Positions 12,662 through 19,392 are shown, numbered from the stretch's first letter. The stretch is 26,185 nt of DNA from a virus (IMGVR_UViG_3300028654_000063:1-26185), one strand, 5' to 3'. Program-made: numbers and translations. The notes: generated from the sequence alone by a model not told the origin.

Positions 12662-14729
12662 GAGGCTGCCTTATTTTATGATGAGTTTCTAAAGCTTCTT
12701 TAATGTGCTTATGACCCATATCTTTATGTTTCAAAGAAAAATCAACTTGTTTTGCAAATCGTTCCGTCATTGCTTTTAGCACTTGTACACTGTTAGATTG
12801 TTGGCCTAATTGCAAATCGGCAGCTACTTTTTGCTCTGCTTGTTTTAATTTAGCCATATCGATTTGGAATTGAGCTTGTGATTTTTGCTGGTCATGTTGT
12901 AATCGTGCCATATCCACTTGAGCTTTCATGGCTGCAGGATTTTGTTGCTGTGCTTGTTGCGCCTGCGCTTTCTCTTGTTGATATTGTTGTACCCATTCAT
13001 TAATCAACGATTTTAATTCTTCAACACCTTTACCTTCCATGTTATCCAGAATGAAGTTCAAGCCTTTTTCCGCCATGAACTGCGCAACTAAAGGCGACAT
13101 ACCCATAATCTCTTTGACCATCATAATTGTTCTAGATTTCTGAACTTGGAAGCTTGCGCCCGCTTTCAATGATACATTTAGGGCATTCGTGTCAAAATCC
13201 ATGGCCATACCATCTTCGGAATTGATTCGAACGAAATGTCTTCGTCCCTCTTCATCTAATATAGGCAAAGTTCGCGGCGTTGTGAAGTATTTTGGCATTA
13301 AATCAACGTAAATTTGAGCCACGCGCTGGAATCCCTGCAGGCAACCAACGATATATGGCATTGCAGTGGCATTCGACTGACTTGCAGCTTCAACAATGGC
13401 CACGCCAGACAGTTGATTGTTATTAATACCAAGACTAGCATCATAGGAGCCAAGCACGTTCTGAATAAGCGAATCAGCACCTGTAAATGCTTGCGCAATC
13501 TCAGGCGGAGCGGGAACCCGTTGTACTTCTCTTATAGGATTATTAATAGGCTGATCAGGGTTAGACTCATGTACAGAATTATATACAAGTACAGATTCTT
13601 TTTGGACATCTCTGTAGGCATCAAGGAATTGTTCTTCTTTTGGAAGCGCTTCTTTAGCGACCATAAACTTGTGCTGTACAGTATTCTCAATCTCATTCGC
13701 AAGTGATATCCCCGCATAATTCTTAAGGCGTTGAGCGCCCTTAGCATGATAAACATAGGGTCGAGTTACCTGTCTGATGTTTCCGTTAATAGGGGTTTTG
13801 ATGAGCAATGAATGACCATCTACGAAAACGAGAGGTAAATGACTGTAGTCAGTTTCTTCATACTCAATGACTTGGTTTTCAATGACACGATAGCGACAAA
13901 TCGTATCAAGCATTGTCTTACGTGGCTTGCCAATAATGGACGGGGGAACGGTGATATCATCCCATTCATCTACCATCTTTCGATATTTACGCATGGTCAT
14001 TACACCAGCGTCACGCACCTCTACAATGGATTCTTCTTTGCGTTTCTTCTCATAGTAATCACCAACAACTACAATCTTGCTGTTGTCATTAAGATAAGAC
14101 CAATTGAATCCTGAAAAGTCCCTGCGGAAATTTAATGTGTTAATGGATACATCTGGGTATTCCTCTTGAAATTCATCTGAGTCTTTGGGGAATAATTCAA
14201 AGCAAAAATTACCGTCGCCTTTATGAGAATAGCGTGCAATCTTGTCAAAACCACATAGTGTAGGTTCGCATCGCGCAAACTTAATCGCCTGGTTCATCGA
14301 CATAGGATGTTCATAGTCTGTATAGACTTTCATCACACTAAACCCACCCGATAACAGGTCTTTATAGACTTCGTATCGTGTGTGCTCGTTGTTGGAATCC
14401 ATGAACACATGTTTGAGATGTTGTTCGACTACTTTAATCGTAATCGGATCGGCTTTGTCTTCATCAAAAGCGCTGACTTCAATGTCTGGCTCTTGCTTAG
14501 AGAACTCACCTAAAAGCCTACTAATATAAGCTTCTAAGACGTTAAACTCTAGTTGAGGCCGGTTCATGGTCATCAATAAAGTGATTTCGTCTGCTGTAAG
14601 CGAAGACTCAAACACAAACTTCCGAAACTCATTGTAACGGTCGTAATTGTGCTTAAAATAGTCATGCGCATTGCGTACTTTTTTCTTGATGCGCGCAAGA
14701 TTATCTTGATAGCGTTTCGCTACGTCCAT
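12636..14729 (-). CDS. portal protein, P22 gp1 type
   Basis: The 697-aa protein is close to the 725 aa of P22 gp1. It has the family's start (a helical N-terminus with YFKHNYDRYNEFRKFVFESSLTADEITLLMTMNRPQLEFNVLEAYISRLLGEFSKQEPDI), a long alpha/beta core, then a Gln-rich coiled-coil tail at about 585-660 (QQYQQEKAQAQQAQQQNPAA), as in the P22 portal barrel. A His-rich C-terminus (HGHGSAHH) is unusual. The portal is the ring through which DNA is packaged and ejected; it works with TerL upstream. The start at 14729 has AAAGGAGC upstream and a strong AGGA-loop hairpin before it. Confidence 0.9.
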   Translation of the reverse strand: MDVAKRYQDNLARIKKKVRNAHDYFKHNYDRYNEFRKFVFESSLTADEITLLMTMNRPQLEFNVLEAYISRLLGEFSKQEPDIEVSAFDEDKADPITIKVVEQHLKHVFMDSNNEHTRYEVYKDLLSGGFSVMKVYTDYEHPMSMNQAIKFARCEPTLCGFDKIARYSHKGDGNFCFELFPKDSDEFQEEYPDVSINTLNFRRDFSGFNWSYLNDNSKIVVVGDYYEKKRKEESIVEVRDAGVMTMRKYRKMVDEWDDITVPPSIIGKPRKTMLDTICRYRVIENQVIEYEETDYSHLPLVFVDGHSLLIKTPINGNIRQVTRPYVYHAKGAQRLKNYAGISLANEIENTVQHKFMVAKEALPKEEQFLDAYRDVQKESVLVYNSVHESNPDQPINNPIREVQRVPAPPEIAQAFTGADSLIQNVLGSYDASLGINNNQLSGVAIVEAASQSNATAMPYIVGCLQGFQRVAQIYVDLMPKYFTTPRTLPILDEEGRRHFVRINSEDGMAMDFDTNALNVSLKAGASFQVQKSRTIMMVKEIMGMSPLVAQFMAEKGLNFILDNMEGKGVEELKSLINEWVQQYQQEKAQAQQAQQQNPAAMKAQVDMARLQHDQQKSQAQFQIDMAKLKQAEQKVAADLQLGQQSNSVQVLKAMTERFAKQVDFSLKHKDMGHKHIKEALETHHKIRQPHGHGSAHH

Positions 14730-14743
14730 GTAGCAGCTCCTTT

Positions 14744-14761
14744 AAGAGAATCCTTTCTCTT
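14744..14761 (-). promoter_or_regulatory. AAGGAU-loop hairpin upstream of portal
   Basis: Minus-strand AAGAGAA-AGGA-TTCTCTT is a perfect 7-bp stem (or 6 bp with hexaloop AAGGAT). It lies 15 bases before the ATG and just ahead of the real ribosome site AAAGGAG. Confidence 0.65.
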
Positions 14762-14789
14762 TATAGTTTTATTGTAGCTTAATAATTAA

Positions 14790-16334
14790 CTATTTTGTAT
14801 AAGCATTTTTCCTTAGCCGGCTTAAATTAACTTGATTCATTGTTAGTGACTTAGCCATTTGGTCATAATCGGTAGCTTTGATATGAGCTGCAATAAGAAC
14901 TTTATCAATGAGCGCCATTCGAATTGCGTCTGCACATGTATCTGCGATGTCATCCCAACGATGCGTTTCATTTGCGGTAATTTTGCTCATATGTTCTATA
15001 CATAGTTTCACGTGCCTGCCTGACGCAGGAAAAGAAACTCTGCGTTCTGCTACATATGGCTGCACTTCAAGAAATCTTTTTGTTTTATTCCCTTGCTCTC
15101 TAGTTCTGGGGATGTCCATTAGCGTTACTGTGCGTATTTCGTCTAAAAGACTAAGCAATGTACCTCCGGTTGATTTCTTTTCAATAGCAACCATTTGAGG
15201 GGGTCGTTTATATCTCATACATTGTTGCCAGAAATCTAAAAATGTTGGCTTCAAATCTTTTGGCTCAATTCGAGTTTCTAATGTATCAATCCAGTGTACT
15301 CCATATTTACCGGTTTTAATGCCAAAAGATTCAATCTCATATACACCCCAGAAACTAAACACGGTTGCATCATTGTAACTCTTTGCTGTTTCTGCGGTAT
15401 CTGCTGTAATAAAACTATACAACACATTGGGCTCATCTTCCAGCATGACGAACCATTCGGGTTTGAATAATGCACCACCTGCAGGTATAGGATTCTGCTG
15501 ATACTGGCTTGCAAACACATAAGGGTCTGTTTCTTGTTTCGTTAAAAGCATCTCCAAAGGATTAACTTCTGGATACATGGCATTTCCTGCGCCATCAATG
15601 CTTTCTAAAATGACTTTGTGCCAATCGTAACCGTCTTTGCCTTCAATCAGATAGGCTGCTAGGTCATCTTCATGAAGTCTTTGACCCAAGAAGATTGTTG
15701 GGACATTAATTCCTCTCGCTCGCTGCTGGATAGTTTCGCGATAGTTATCAATAACCGAGATTCTAATAGTATCAGAATGTACTTCATCTGGCTTATGAGC
15801 ATCGTCGATAATAACAGCCCCTGAAAATCGCGCCAATCCGGGCAGACCTGCATCTTGTCCCGTGATTGCTCCGCCACTTCCGAAAGCAGCAACCGCGCCT
15901 CCAGCAGTTGTTTGGAAATACTCTCTGGCTTTTGAATCATGTCTAATCCTTACGTCAAATAGATATCCATAGGTTGAAAGCTGCATGATACGTTTGATTG
16001 TTTCAGTATGTTTTGCAGCCAACACTTTTGAATAGGAAATATATAGAAATCGTGAATCTGGGTACTTCGCCATAGTCCATGCGACCCACATGGCCAGCAA
16101 TGTTGATTTTCCTGAGCCAGGACTTACGTTAATTAATAATTTATGATTAGGTATTTCAAGACGAGCAGCCTGTGTTAGCGCTTCACTAATAATGAGGTGA
16201 TGAGATTGTCTGCCCTTTGGATTTGAGACGATAAAACTTCTACCCGTAAGCAACGAATAGAAGTATTTTGTAAACTCAATAAGACTGCCTTTGAGTTTCG
16301 CTCTTAAGCGAAGGCGATCATCATTTTCACTCAC
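14790..16334 (-). CDS. terminase large subunit (ATPase and nuclease)
   Basis: The 514-aa protein has a Walker A box SPGSGKST at residues 71-78, a Walker B strand VIIDD at 174-178, and a coupling motif region near 212-220 (TIFLGQRLHED). A C-terminal RNase H-like nuclease follows, with acidic residues in ITADTAETAKSYND and RWDDIADTCADAI. It drives DNA into the head through the portal ring and cuts the concatemer. The start is GTG at 16334, eight bases inside the end of the 171-aa gene, with only a weak AGG nearby. That makes translation coupling to the upstream gene likely. The family resembles the Terminase_6 group. Confidence 0.9.
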   Translation of the reverse strand: MSENDDRLRLRAKLKGSLIEFTKYFYSLLTGRSFIVSNPKGRQSHHLIISEALTQAARLEIPNHKLLINVSPGSGKSTLLAMWVAWTMAKYPDSRFLYISYSKVLAAKHTETIKRIMQLSTYGYLFDVRIRHDSKAREYFQTTAGGAVAAFGSGGAITGQDAGLPGLARFSGAVIIDDAHKPDEVHSDTIRISVIDNYRETIQQRARGINVPTIFLGQRLHEDDLAAYLIEGKDGYDWHKVILESIDGAGNAMYPEVNPLEMLLTKQETDPYVFASQYQQNPIPAGGALFKPEWFVMLEDEPNVLYSFITADTAETAKSYNDATVFSFWGVYEIESFGIKTGKYGVHWIDTLETRIEPKDLKPTFLDFWQQCMRYKRPPQMVAIEKKSTGGTLLSLLDEIRTVTLMDIPRTREQGNKTKRFLEVQPYVAERRVSFPASGRHVKLCIEHMSKITANETHRWDDIADTCADAIRMALIDKVLIAAHIKATDYDQMAKSLTMNQVNLSRLRKNAYTK

Positions 16335-16842
16335 TTAAAGCAAACCTAGCAGACATCTTTTCCTTTTTAGTATATGCTTCTTTTAAAGAAGTATAATATG
16401 TAACATTATTGATAATAAAGTTTAAGTCTTCTTTATTATCAATATTAAATGCAGCAACTTGAATTCCATCAACAGAAATTAAATCATTAATAATGGGGCA
16501 GCATAAATACCAAATTTTATCACCAATTTTGAGAGGTGATTTTTCTTGTACTTTAGTGATTTCATTAATAATGTCTGGCTGAATTTTTCTTAAAATCCAA
16601 TGCGATTGAACTCCATCTGCCCATTTTTCAACTTCAATTTCTAATCCATATTTTTTTAATTCATCACGAGAACTAAAACGGGAGCTCGATGGATTTTTAT
16701 TACCAAGTAATTTAAAAAGCTCAAAAGTAAAAATTCCCTTTGGTCTTGCTGCAAGTGCTTTAACTAAATTTCGTTGATTTCTTGGCAAATCGCGCTCAAG
16801 TTCCCACGGCACAACAATTACTTCATCTGTAACATTTTCCAT
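16327..16842 (-). CDS. hypothetical protein between TerS and TerL, possible winged-helix, 171 aa
   Basis: MENVTDEVIVVPWELERDLPRNQRN starts after AAAAGGAAAGAAA, a good ribosome site. Residues 22-85 (RNLVKALAARPKGIFTFELFKLLG and EVEKWADGVQSHWILRK) look like a small winged-helix domain. The second half (KIGDKIWYLCCPIIND onward) may be a separate beta fold. It overlaps the TerL start by eight bases. Proteins here are often terminase helpers or DNA-binding regulators. It lies right after the structured RNA at 16883-17014. No family is recognised. Confidence 0.6.
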   Translation of the reverse strand: MENVTDEVIVVPWELERDLPRNQRNLVKALAARPKGIFTFELFKLLGNKNPSSSRFSSRDELKKYGLEIEVEKWADGVQSHWILRKIQPDIINEITKVQEKSPLKIGDKIWYLCCPIINDLISVDGIQVAAFNIDNKEDLNFIINNVTYYTSLKEAYTKKEKMSARFALSE

Positions 16843-16882
16843 TTTCTTTCCTTTTACTAGTTTAAAATCCGTTTAAATTAGT

Positions 16883-17014
16883 GAGGGGCTTTCACCCTCT
16901 TCAATCCATATTACTGCCGACTCTTGCAGAGCACGTAAGAGCATTTACCTGTCTAAAGTGACAGCAGCTCATTTGGGGCGTGTGCTTGCGCCCATCGGTC
17001 ACCATTAACGGTGA
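16883..17014 (-). ncRNA. multi-hairpin structured leader before the 171-aa gene
   Basis: On the minus strand five perfect 5-bp hairpins follow each other: TCACC/GGTGA, GGGCG/CGCCC, CTGTC/GACAG, CTCTT/AAGAG and GAGGG/CCCTC. The third lies inside an outer GAGC/GCTC pairing. The segment is clearly richer in G and C than its AT-rich neighbours, and no open frame with a ribosome site was found. It is either a noncoding RNA or a long regulated leader. No known family is recognised. Confidence 0.55.
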
Positions 17015-17046
17015 TGACTGAATTATGGAGACATCCTTTCATAAAG

Positions 17047-17352
17047 TTAGATTAAATTCTTTTTGTATTCTATTGCTGCCTCAGTAATCTCAAGATACTC
17101 TTCTATTCGCTTAAGCCACTTCAAATCATCTTCTATAATATTATCTATTATTCTAATCATTTTAACACGAGACGAATCTAAAAAAGAAAACATCCCATAA
17201 TCGTCTTTATATTTACTGAGGCATATTATTAACTCATTTTTACATTTCTTTACGTTATTTATTTTTTCTAAAGAACGTTGTCTATCATCTATTAATTTTT
17301 CTAGTGACATGTCTTTTATTTTTTCTATTTGTTCTGCTGTTAAAGTATACAT
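17047..17352 (-). CDS. hypothetical helical protein, 101 aa
   Basis: MYTLTAEQIEKIKDMSLEKLIDDRQRSLEKINNVKKCKNELIICL, ending YLEITEAAIEYKKNLI, is Lys/Ile/Glu-rich and almost wholly helical, with several coiled-coil-like heptads. The ribosome site is AGAGAGATAT at 17352. It is encoded in the AT-rich insert between TerS and TerL, directly downstream of the tRNA-like element. No motif or family is seen. It is probably an accessory gene. Confidence 0.55.
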   Translation of the reverse strand: MYTLTAEQIEKIKDMSLEKLIDDRQRSLEKINNVKKCKNELIICLSKYKDDYGMFSFLDSSRVKMIRIIDNIIEDDLKWLKRIEEYLEITEAAIEYKKNLI

Positions 17353-17368
17353 ATATCTCTCTTGTTAA

Positions 17369-17505
17369 TGGTGACAATCGACGGGAATTGCACCCGTTAA
17401 AGGTGGCCACCTCAGTGATAAGAATTTTATGGAAGGAGGCCATTACATTGTATTCCAAAATTCGTCTTATCTATGCGCTATAGTGCTGTCTATAGTACGA
17501 TTGTC
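17369..17505 (-). ncRNA. 137-nt tRNA-like RNA with 8-bp acceptor and CCA end
   Basis: Read on the minus strand the ends GACAATCG and CGATTGTC pair over 8 bp and are followed by ACCA. A 5-bp T arm (ACGGG-TGCAATT-CCCGT) abuts them. Near the 5' side CTATAG-ACAGCA-CTATAG gives a 6-bp D-like arm. A long middle arm follows (GATAAG/CTTATC, AATTTT/AAAATT, GGAA/TTCC), then a GGTGGCCACC variable arm. The T loop lacks the usual TTC, and the middle arm is about 30 nt too long for an anticodon arm. It is a tRNA-like fold, not a normal tRNA. Confidence 0.65.
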
Positions 17506-17509
17506 GTAT

Positions 17510-17566
17510 TGGCTCCGCGTGATGGAATCGAACCACCACTAGAAAACTCTCCATTTAAACTGTTTT
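17510..17566 (-). pseudogene. 3' half of a tRNA, overlapping the end of the HNH gene
   Basis: The minus strand shows a good T arm (GGTGG-TTCGATT-CCATC), an acceptor 3' strand ACGCGGA and the end GCCA. A 5-base variable region and an AAAAC/GTTTT stem with a 14-base loop precede it. No matching 5' acceptor (TCCGCGT) is found upstream; the last HNH codons run into this region. It is best read as a tRNA cut by the HNH gene, with the 3' part retained. Confidence 0.55.
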
Positions 17567-17973
17567 GCCGTTCGTCTACGATGACAATTACAACATCTGA
17601 TTTCACATTTCTGAATTTCTTCCTTAATCTTTTCTAATGAATTGCAATCACGAACCATTATTGAGATATTTTTATTTTTACTCTCAATTGAAACATGGTC
17701 AAATTCCAAAACTATTGGGTCGTTTTCTCCGCAATCTATGCAAGGATTTTTTTTTAAATAATCATTCACAAATAAATAATTTCTTTCTCTTAGTTGCCCG
17801 TTAGCTTTATGAATCTTTATCCTTCTAGATTTCGATTCTCTATAATGTTTTTTCTGATATATCAACGTACAGCTTTTGCATTTTGGTTGTCGTATATTTT
17901 TTAACTTATTTTTGTACCAATATTCCTCTATGCCTTTTTCTTCCTTGCATTCACTACATACTTTACAGCTCAC
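17539..17973 (-). CDS. small zinc-finger HNH endonuclease inserted in a tRNA cluster
   Basis: The 144-aa protein has an N-terminal Cys cluster (CKVCSEC at 3-9, KCKSC near 31-35) and a basic linker. Its HNH core is CIDC at 78-81, FDH at 91-93 and CCNCHRRRT at 127-135. This is the pattern of free-standing homing nucleases. The start is GTG at 17973, five bases after the tRNA-Asn. Its only good ribosome site, AGGAG, lies in the tRNA's 3' acceptor strand. The end overlaps the 3' half of another tRNA. It may spread by cutting tRNA-cluster sites; that target is inferred from location. Confidence 0.8.
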   Translation of the reverse strand: MSCKVCSECKEEKGIEEYWYKNKLKNIRQPKCKSCTLIYQKKHYRESKSRRIKIHKANGQLRERNYLFVNDYLKKNPCIDCGENDPIVLEFDHVSIESKNKNISIMVRDCNSLEKIKEEIQKCEIRCCNCHRRRTAKQFKWRVF

Positions 17974-17977
17974 GCTT

Positions 17978-18052
17978 TGGCTCCTAGGGTTAGAGTCGAA
18001 CTAACATCTTACAAATTAACAGTTTGTTGCCTTACCATTAGGCTACCTAGGA
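17978..18052 (-). tRNA. tRNA-Asn (GTT)
   Basis: The 75-nt minus-strand cloverleaf is complete: acceptor TCCTAGG/CCTAGGA, D arm GCCT-AATGGTA-AGGC, anticodon arm ACAAA-CTGTTAA-TTTGT with anticodon GTT, variable AAGAT, T arm GTTAG-TTCGACT-CTAAC, then GCCA encoded. It reads AAC/AAU codons. Its acceptor 3' strand doubles as the ribosome site of the next gene. Confidence 0.93.
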
Positions 18053-18059
18053 ATTATAC

Positions 18060-18101
18060 TATAATTAACAGTCAACTGTACTACCATTGTGCTAGCGGGG
18101 A
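18060..18101 (-). pseudogene. 5' half of a tRNA-Asn-like sequence
   Basis: The minus strand shows TCCCCGC, TA, a D arm with AATGGTA and an anticodon-like loop CTGTTAA. It then runs into a 15-base palindrome (18052-18066) and the intact tRNA-Asn. No T arm follows. The 5' acceptor pairs with the 3' half at 17510 at only five of seven positions, so they may or may not be parts of one old gene. Confidence 0.5.
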
Positions 18102-18202
18102 ATAACTCTTTTCTTTTTCTTTTCCAATCTTCTTTTGTTTCGTGCAGACAAGCCTAAATTTGCACCGCCCTGAGGAAGTCCCTTTTTGCATCTTGGCATC
18201 AT
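18092..18202 (-). CDS. very short Lys/Arg-rich protein, 36 aa
   Basis: MMPRCKKGLPQGGANLGLSA continues RNKRRLEKKKKRVIPR. The ATG at 18202 follows the stop of the 67-aa gene by two bases; a second ATG follows. The ribosome site is weak (AGGAG about 15 bases upstream), so translation may depend on the upstream gene. The peptide is strongly basic, like an RNA-binding arginine-rich peptide. Its TAG stop lies within the 5' tRNA-like fragment. A role in nucleic-acid binding would be inference only. Confidence 0.45.
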   Translation of the reverse strand: MMPRCKKGLPQGGANLGLSARNKRRLEKKKKRVIPR

Positions 18203-18204
18203 TT

Positions 18205-18408
18205 TCAAAACCAAATCTCCTTTTTACCATCTATCTCTGGTGCTGGCTCAGGAACGCCACAGAAGTAAGCATAAGATACATGAGCATATGTATATCCCGC
18301 ATCGAGTAAATCAGTTAAGTCGCACTTATGTTGTTCTGTTAGCTTTCTGCCACATTCATTCTGGCAATTAGGACTACCACAATAGGTTCGGTCTAAATAA
18401 TAGGTCAT
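18205..18408 (-). CDS. small Cys-rich, possibly zinc-binding protein, 67 aa
   Basis: I start at 18408 (MTYYLDRTYCGSPNCQNECG), where GGAGG is placed ten bases upstream. The in-frame TTG at 18411 is not needed. Cysteines at 10, 15, 19, 29 and 50 suggest a zinc or structural knuckle, and a Pro/Glu-rich tail ends GKKEIWF. The ATG overlaps the upstream TGA as TGATG, so it is coupled to the 74-aa gene. Function unknown. Confidence 0.65.
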   Translation of the reverse strand: MTYYLDRTYCGSPNCQNECGRKLTEQHKCDLTDLLDAGYTYAHVSYAYFCGVPEPAPEIDGKKEIWF

Positions 18409-18632
18409 CAAAATACCTCCAGTCGTGATTCATAGACTTGAGGCAATGATAAAGGATAGCCTTCGGAACTGTCTAGCAGTGAATCCAATTGCTTTTCTAA
18501 GTCGAGGAGTGCGGATTTATAGCCTGTATTGTAACCACATGCGAAACTTGCAGCATCTTGATGTGTTAAGGTCGGTAATTTGTTCGCTATATCAGCTAGC
18601 TTGCTATCAATCCAACTGTTTAATAATGCCAT
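18408..18632 (-). CDS. small hypothetical protein, 74 aa
   Basis: I start at 18632 (MALLNSWIDSKLADIANKLP), just after AAAGGGAATTGAA. The longer frame to 18800 would translate the structured RNA zone at 18664-18774 and is rejected. The protein has an N-terminal amphipathic helix, an Ala/Gly/Ser middle (AASFACGYNTGYKSALLDLEKQLDSLLDS) and a short C-terminus ending ESRLEVF. Its start follows the paired three-way-junction RNA, which may regulate it. No family is recognised. Confidence 0.6.
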   Translation of the reverse strand: MALLNSWIDSKLADIANKLPTLTHQDAASFACGYNTGYKSALLDLEKQLDSLLDSSEGYPLSLPQVYESRLEVF

Positions 18633-18663
18633 TTCAATTCCCTTTAAATTAGTTGCCCCTTTT

Positions 18664-18774
18664 TGCACACCACAGGGGCGATGGCCGACAATCCTTGTCG
18701 AAATAGTGCATAATTCTATGCCCATTCTGCACGCCGTAGGGCTGACGGCCAACAACCGAGGAGACCGGTGTGCA
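18664..18774 (-). ncRNA. tandem pair of 47-nt three-way-junction RNA units
   Basis: Units 18728-18774 and 18664-18710 are each 47 nt long, 17 nt apart and about 60% identical. On the minus strand each has an outer TGCAC/GTGCA stem with two inner hairpins. Inner stem GCCGT/ACGGC in one unit becomes GCCAT/GTGGT in the other, so pairing is kept by paired or wobble changes. The other inner stem is ACCG/CGGT or CGACA/TGTCG, the latter with an AGGAT loop. The minus strand is favoured, since its wobbles would be A-C mismatches on the other strand. Confidence 0.65.
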
Positions 18775-18779
18775 TTTAT

Positions 18780-18849
18780 CTTTACACTCTGTTGAAACAC
18801 TTCAAACTTTGGCGGTGAGAATGTTTCAACAGGGCAGTGTGCTGTAAAG
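18780..18849. other. long extended dyad next to the tandem RNA
   Basis: CTGTTGAAACA (18789-18799) pairs with TGTTTCAACAG (18822-18832) over 11 bp, and CTTTACA (18780-18786) with TGTAAAG (18843-18849) over 7 bp outside it. The loop is 22 bases. It could be the 5' end of the tandem RNA, a terminator or a protein site. There is no U tract on either side. Confidence 0.5.
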
Positions 18850-18911
18850 AATTCTATTAAATCTTTTATATTTCACGTATATTACACTTAAATTTATTAT
18901 TCAATTTATTT

Positions 18912-19037
18912 ATGAAAATAATTACTCTAACAGTAGTATTTTTACTTACTTCTTGCAATGTTCCGCCCAATCAGAACTGTAAATCTAAAGGGACTGGTGA
19001 GATTGAGCGCTTGTTCTTTAATCAGTGCAAGAGTTAA
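18912..19037 (+). CDS. candidate 41-aa lipoprotein on the plus strand
   Basis: MKIITLTVVFLLTSCNVPPN continues QNCKSKGTGEIERLFFNQCKS. It has a basic start, a hydrophobic core and a lipobox LTSC with Cys at 15, so signal peptidase II cleavage would leave a 27-residue lipoprotein with Pro and Cys. Small Pro-bearing lipoproteins of this kind include the outer spanin Rz1 and bacteriocin lysis lipoproteins; I do not assign either. There is no Shine-Dalgarno before the ATG, and its stop overlaps the end of the convergent 89-aa gene. No signal of its own promoter was found. This is a modest-confidence call. Confidence 0.4.
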   Translation: MKIITLTVVFLLTSCNVPPNQNCKSKGTGEIERLFFNQCKS

Positions 19038-19303
19038 TCAGGCCTCCTGGGCTTGTTTCGTTCAATGATTTTTGCTGCTAATTCCAAGATTGATGCATCG
19101 TGCTTCTGCATTTGATGCGAATGCTGCATGACCTGCTCAGCAAATTGAGCTGTTTTCTGTACATTTTTTAATAATTCAATCTGTGCTGTTAATTTTTCTA
19201 TTTTTCTATTCAACGAGCTGAGGTCTATGCAAATTTCTTTAATACTTATTTCACTGTAATCATAATCGTGTAAGTCAACATCCTGCGGTATTTCATTAAT
19301 CAT
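19034..19303 (-). CDS. hypothetical coiled-coil protein, 89 aa
   Basis: MINEIPQDVDLHDYDYSEISI begins an acidic N-terminus, then heptad-rich helix at 28-60 (LSSLNRKIEKLTAQIELLKNVQKTAQFAEQ), then a His/Met-rich segment and a basic tail ending RNKPRRPD. The ribosome site AAAGGAAGAAAGATA is strong. It is the second gene after TerS. An assembly or regulatory adaptor is possible; no family is recognised. Confidence 0.6.
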   Translation of the reverse strand: MINEIPQDVDLHDYDYSEISIKEICIDLSSLNRKIEKLTAQIELLKNVQKTAQFAEQVMQHSHQMQKHDASILELAAKIIERNKPRRPD

Positions 19304-19322
19304 TATCTTTCTTCCTTTATAG

Positions 19323-19386
19323 ATACCCGCAAAATAAAAATTTATTCGGAATGTATGACTAAATTCAATAATGATTATGCGGGTAT
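19323..19386. repeat. 9-bp inverted repeat between late genes
   Basis: ATACCCGCA (19323-19331) and TGCGGGTAT (19378-19386) are perfect complements around a 46-base AT-rich loop. It fills the gap between the 68-type and 89-aa genes. It may be a weak terminator, an RNA structure or an operator. Confidence 0.45.
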
Positions 19387-19392
19387 GTTCTT

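Noticed and set aside
13314-13706. 130-codon plus-strand frame inside the portal gene
   Set aside because: Antisense shadow of a well-recognised gene, with no ribosome site.
17369-17505. tRNA-Sec or a tRNA with an intron
   Set aside because: The 8+5 layout fits tRNA-Sec, but the middle arm is far too long, the D loop lacks GG and no UCA anticodon is framed. No self-splicing intron core is seen.
17978-18052. Phage attachment site in the tRNA
   Set aside because: No integrase or repeated core sequence was found in the window.
18633-18800. N-terminal extension of the 74-aa gene
   Set aside because: It would translate the paired three-way-junction RNA; a good ribosome site serves the start at 18632.
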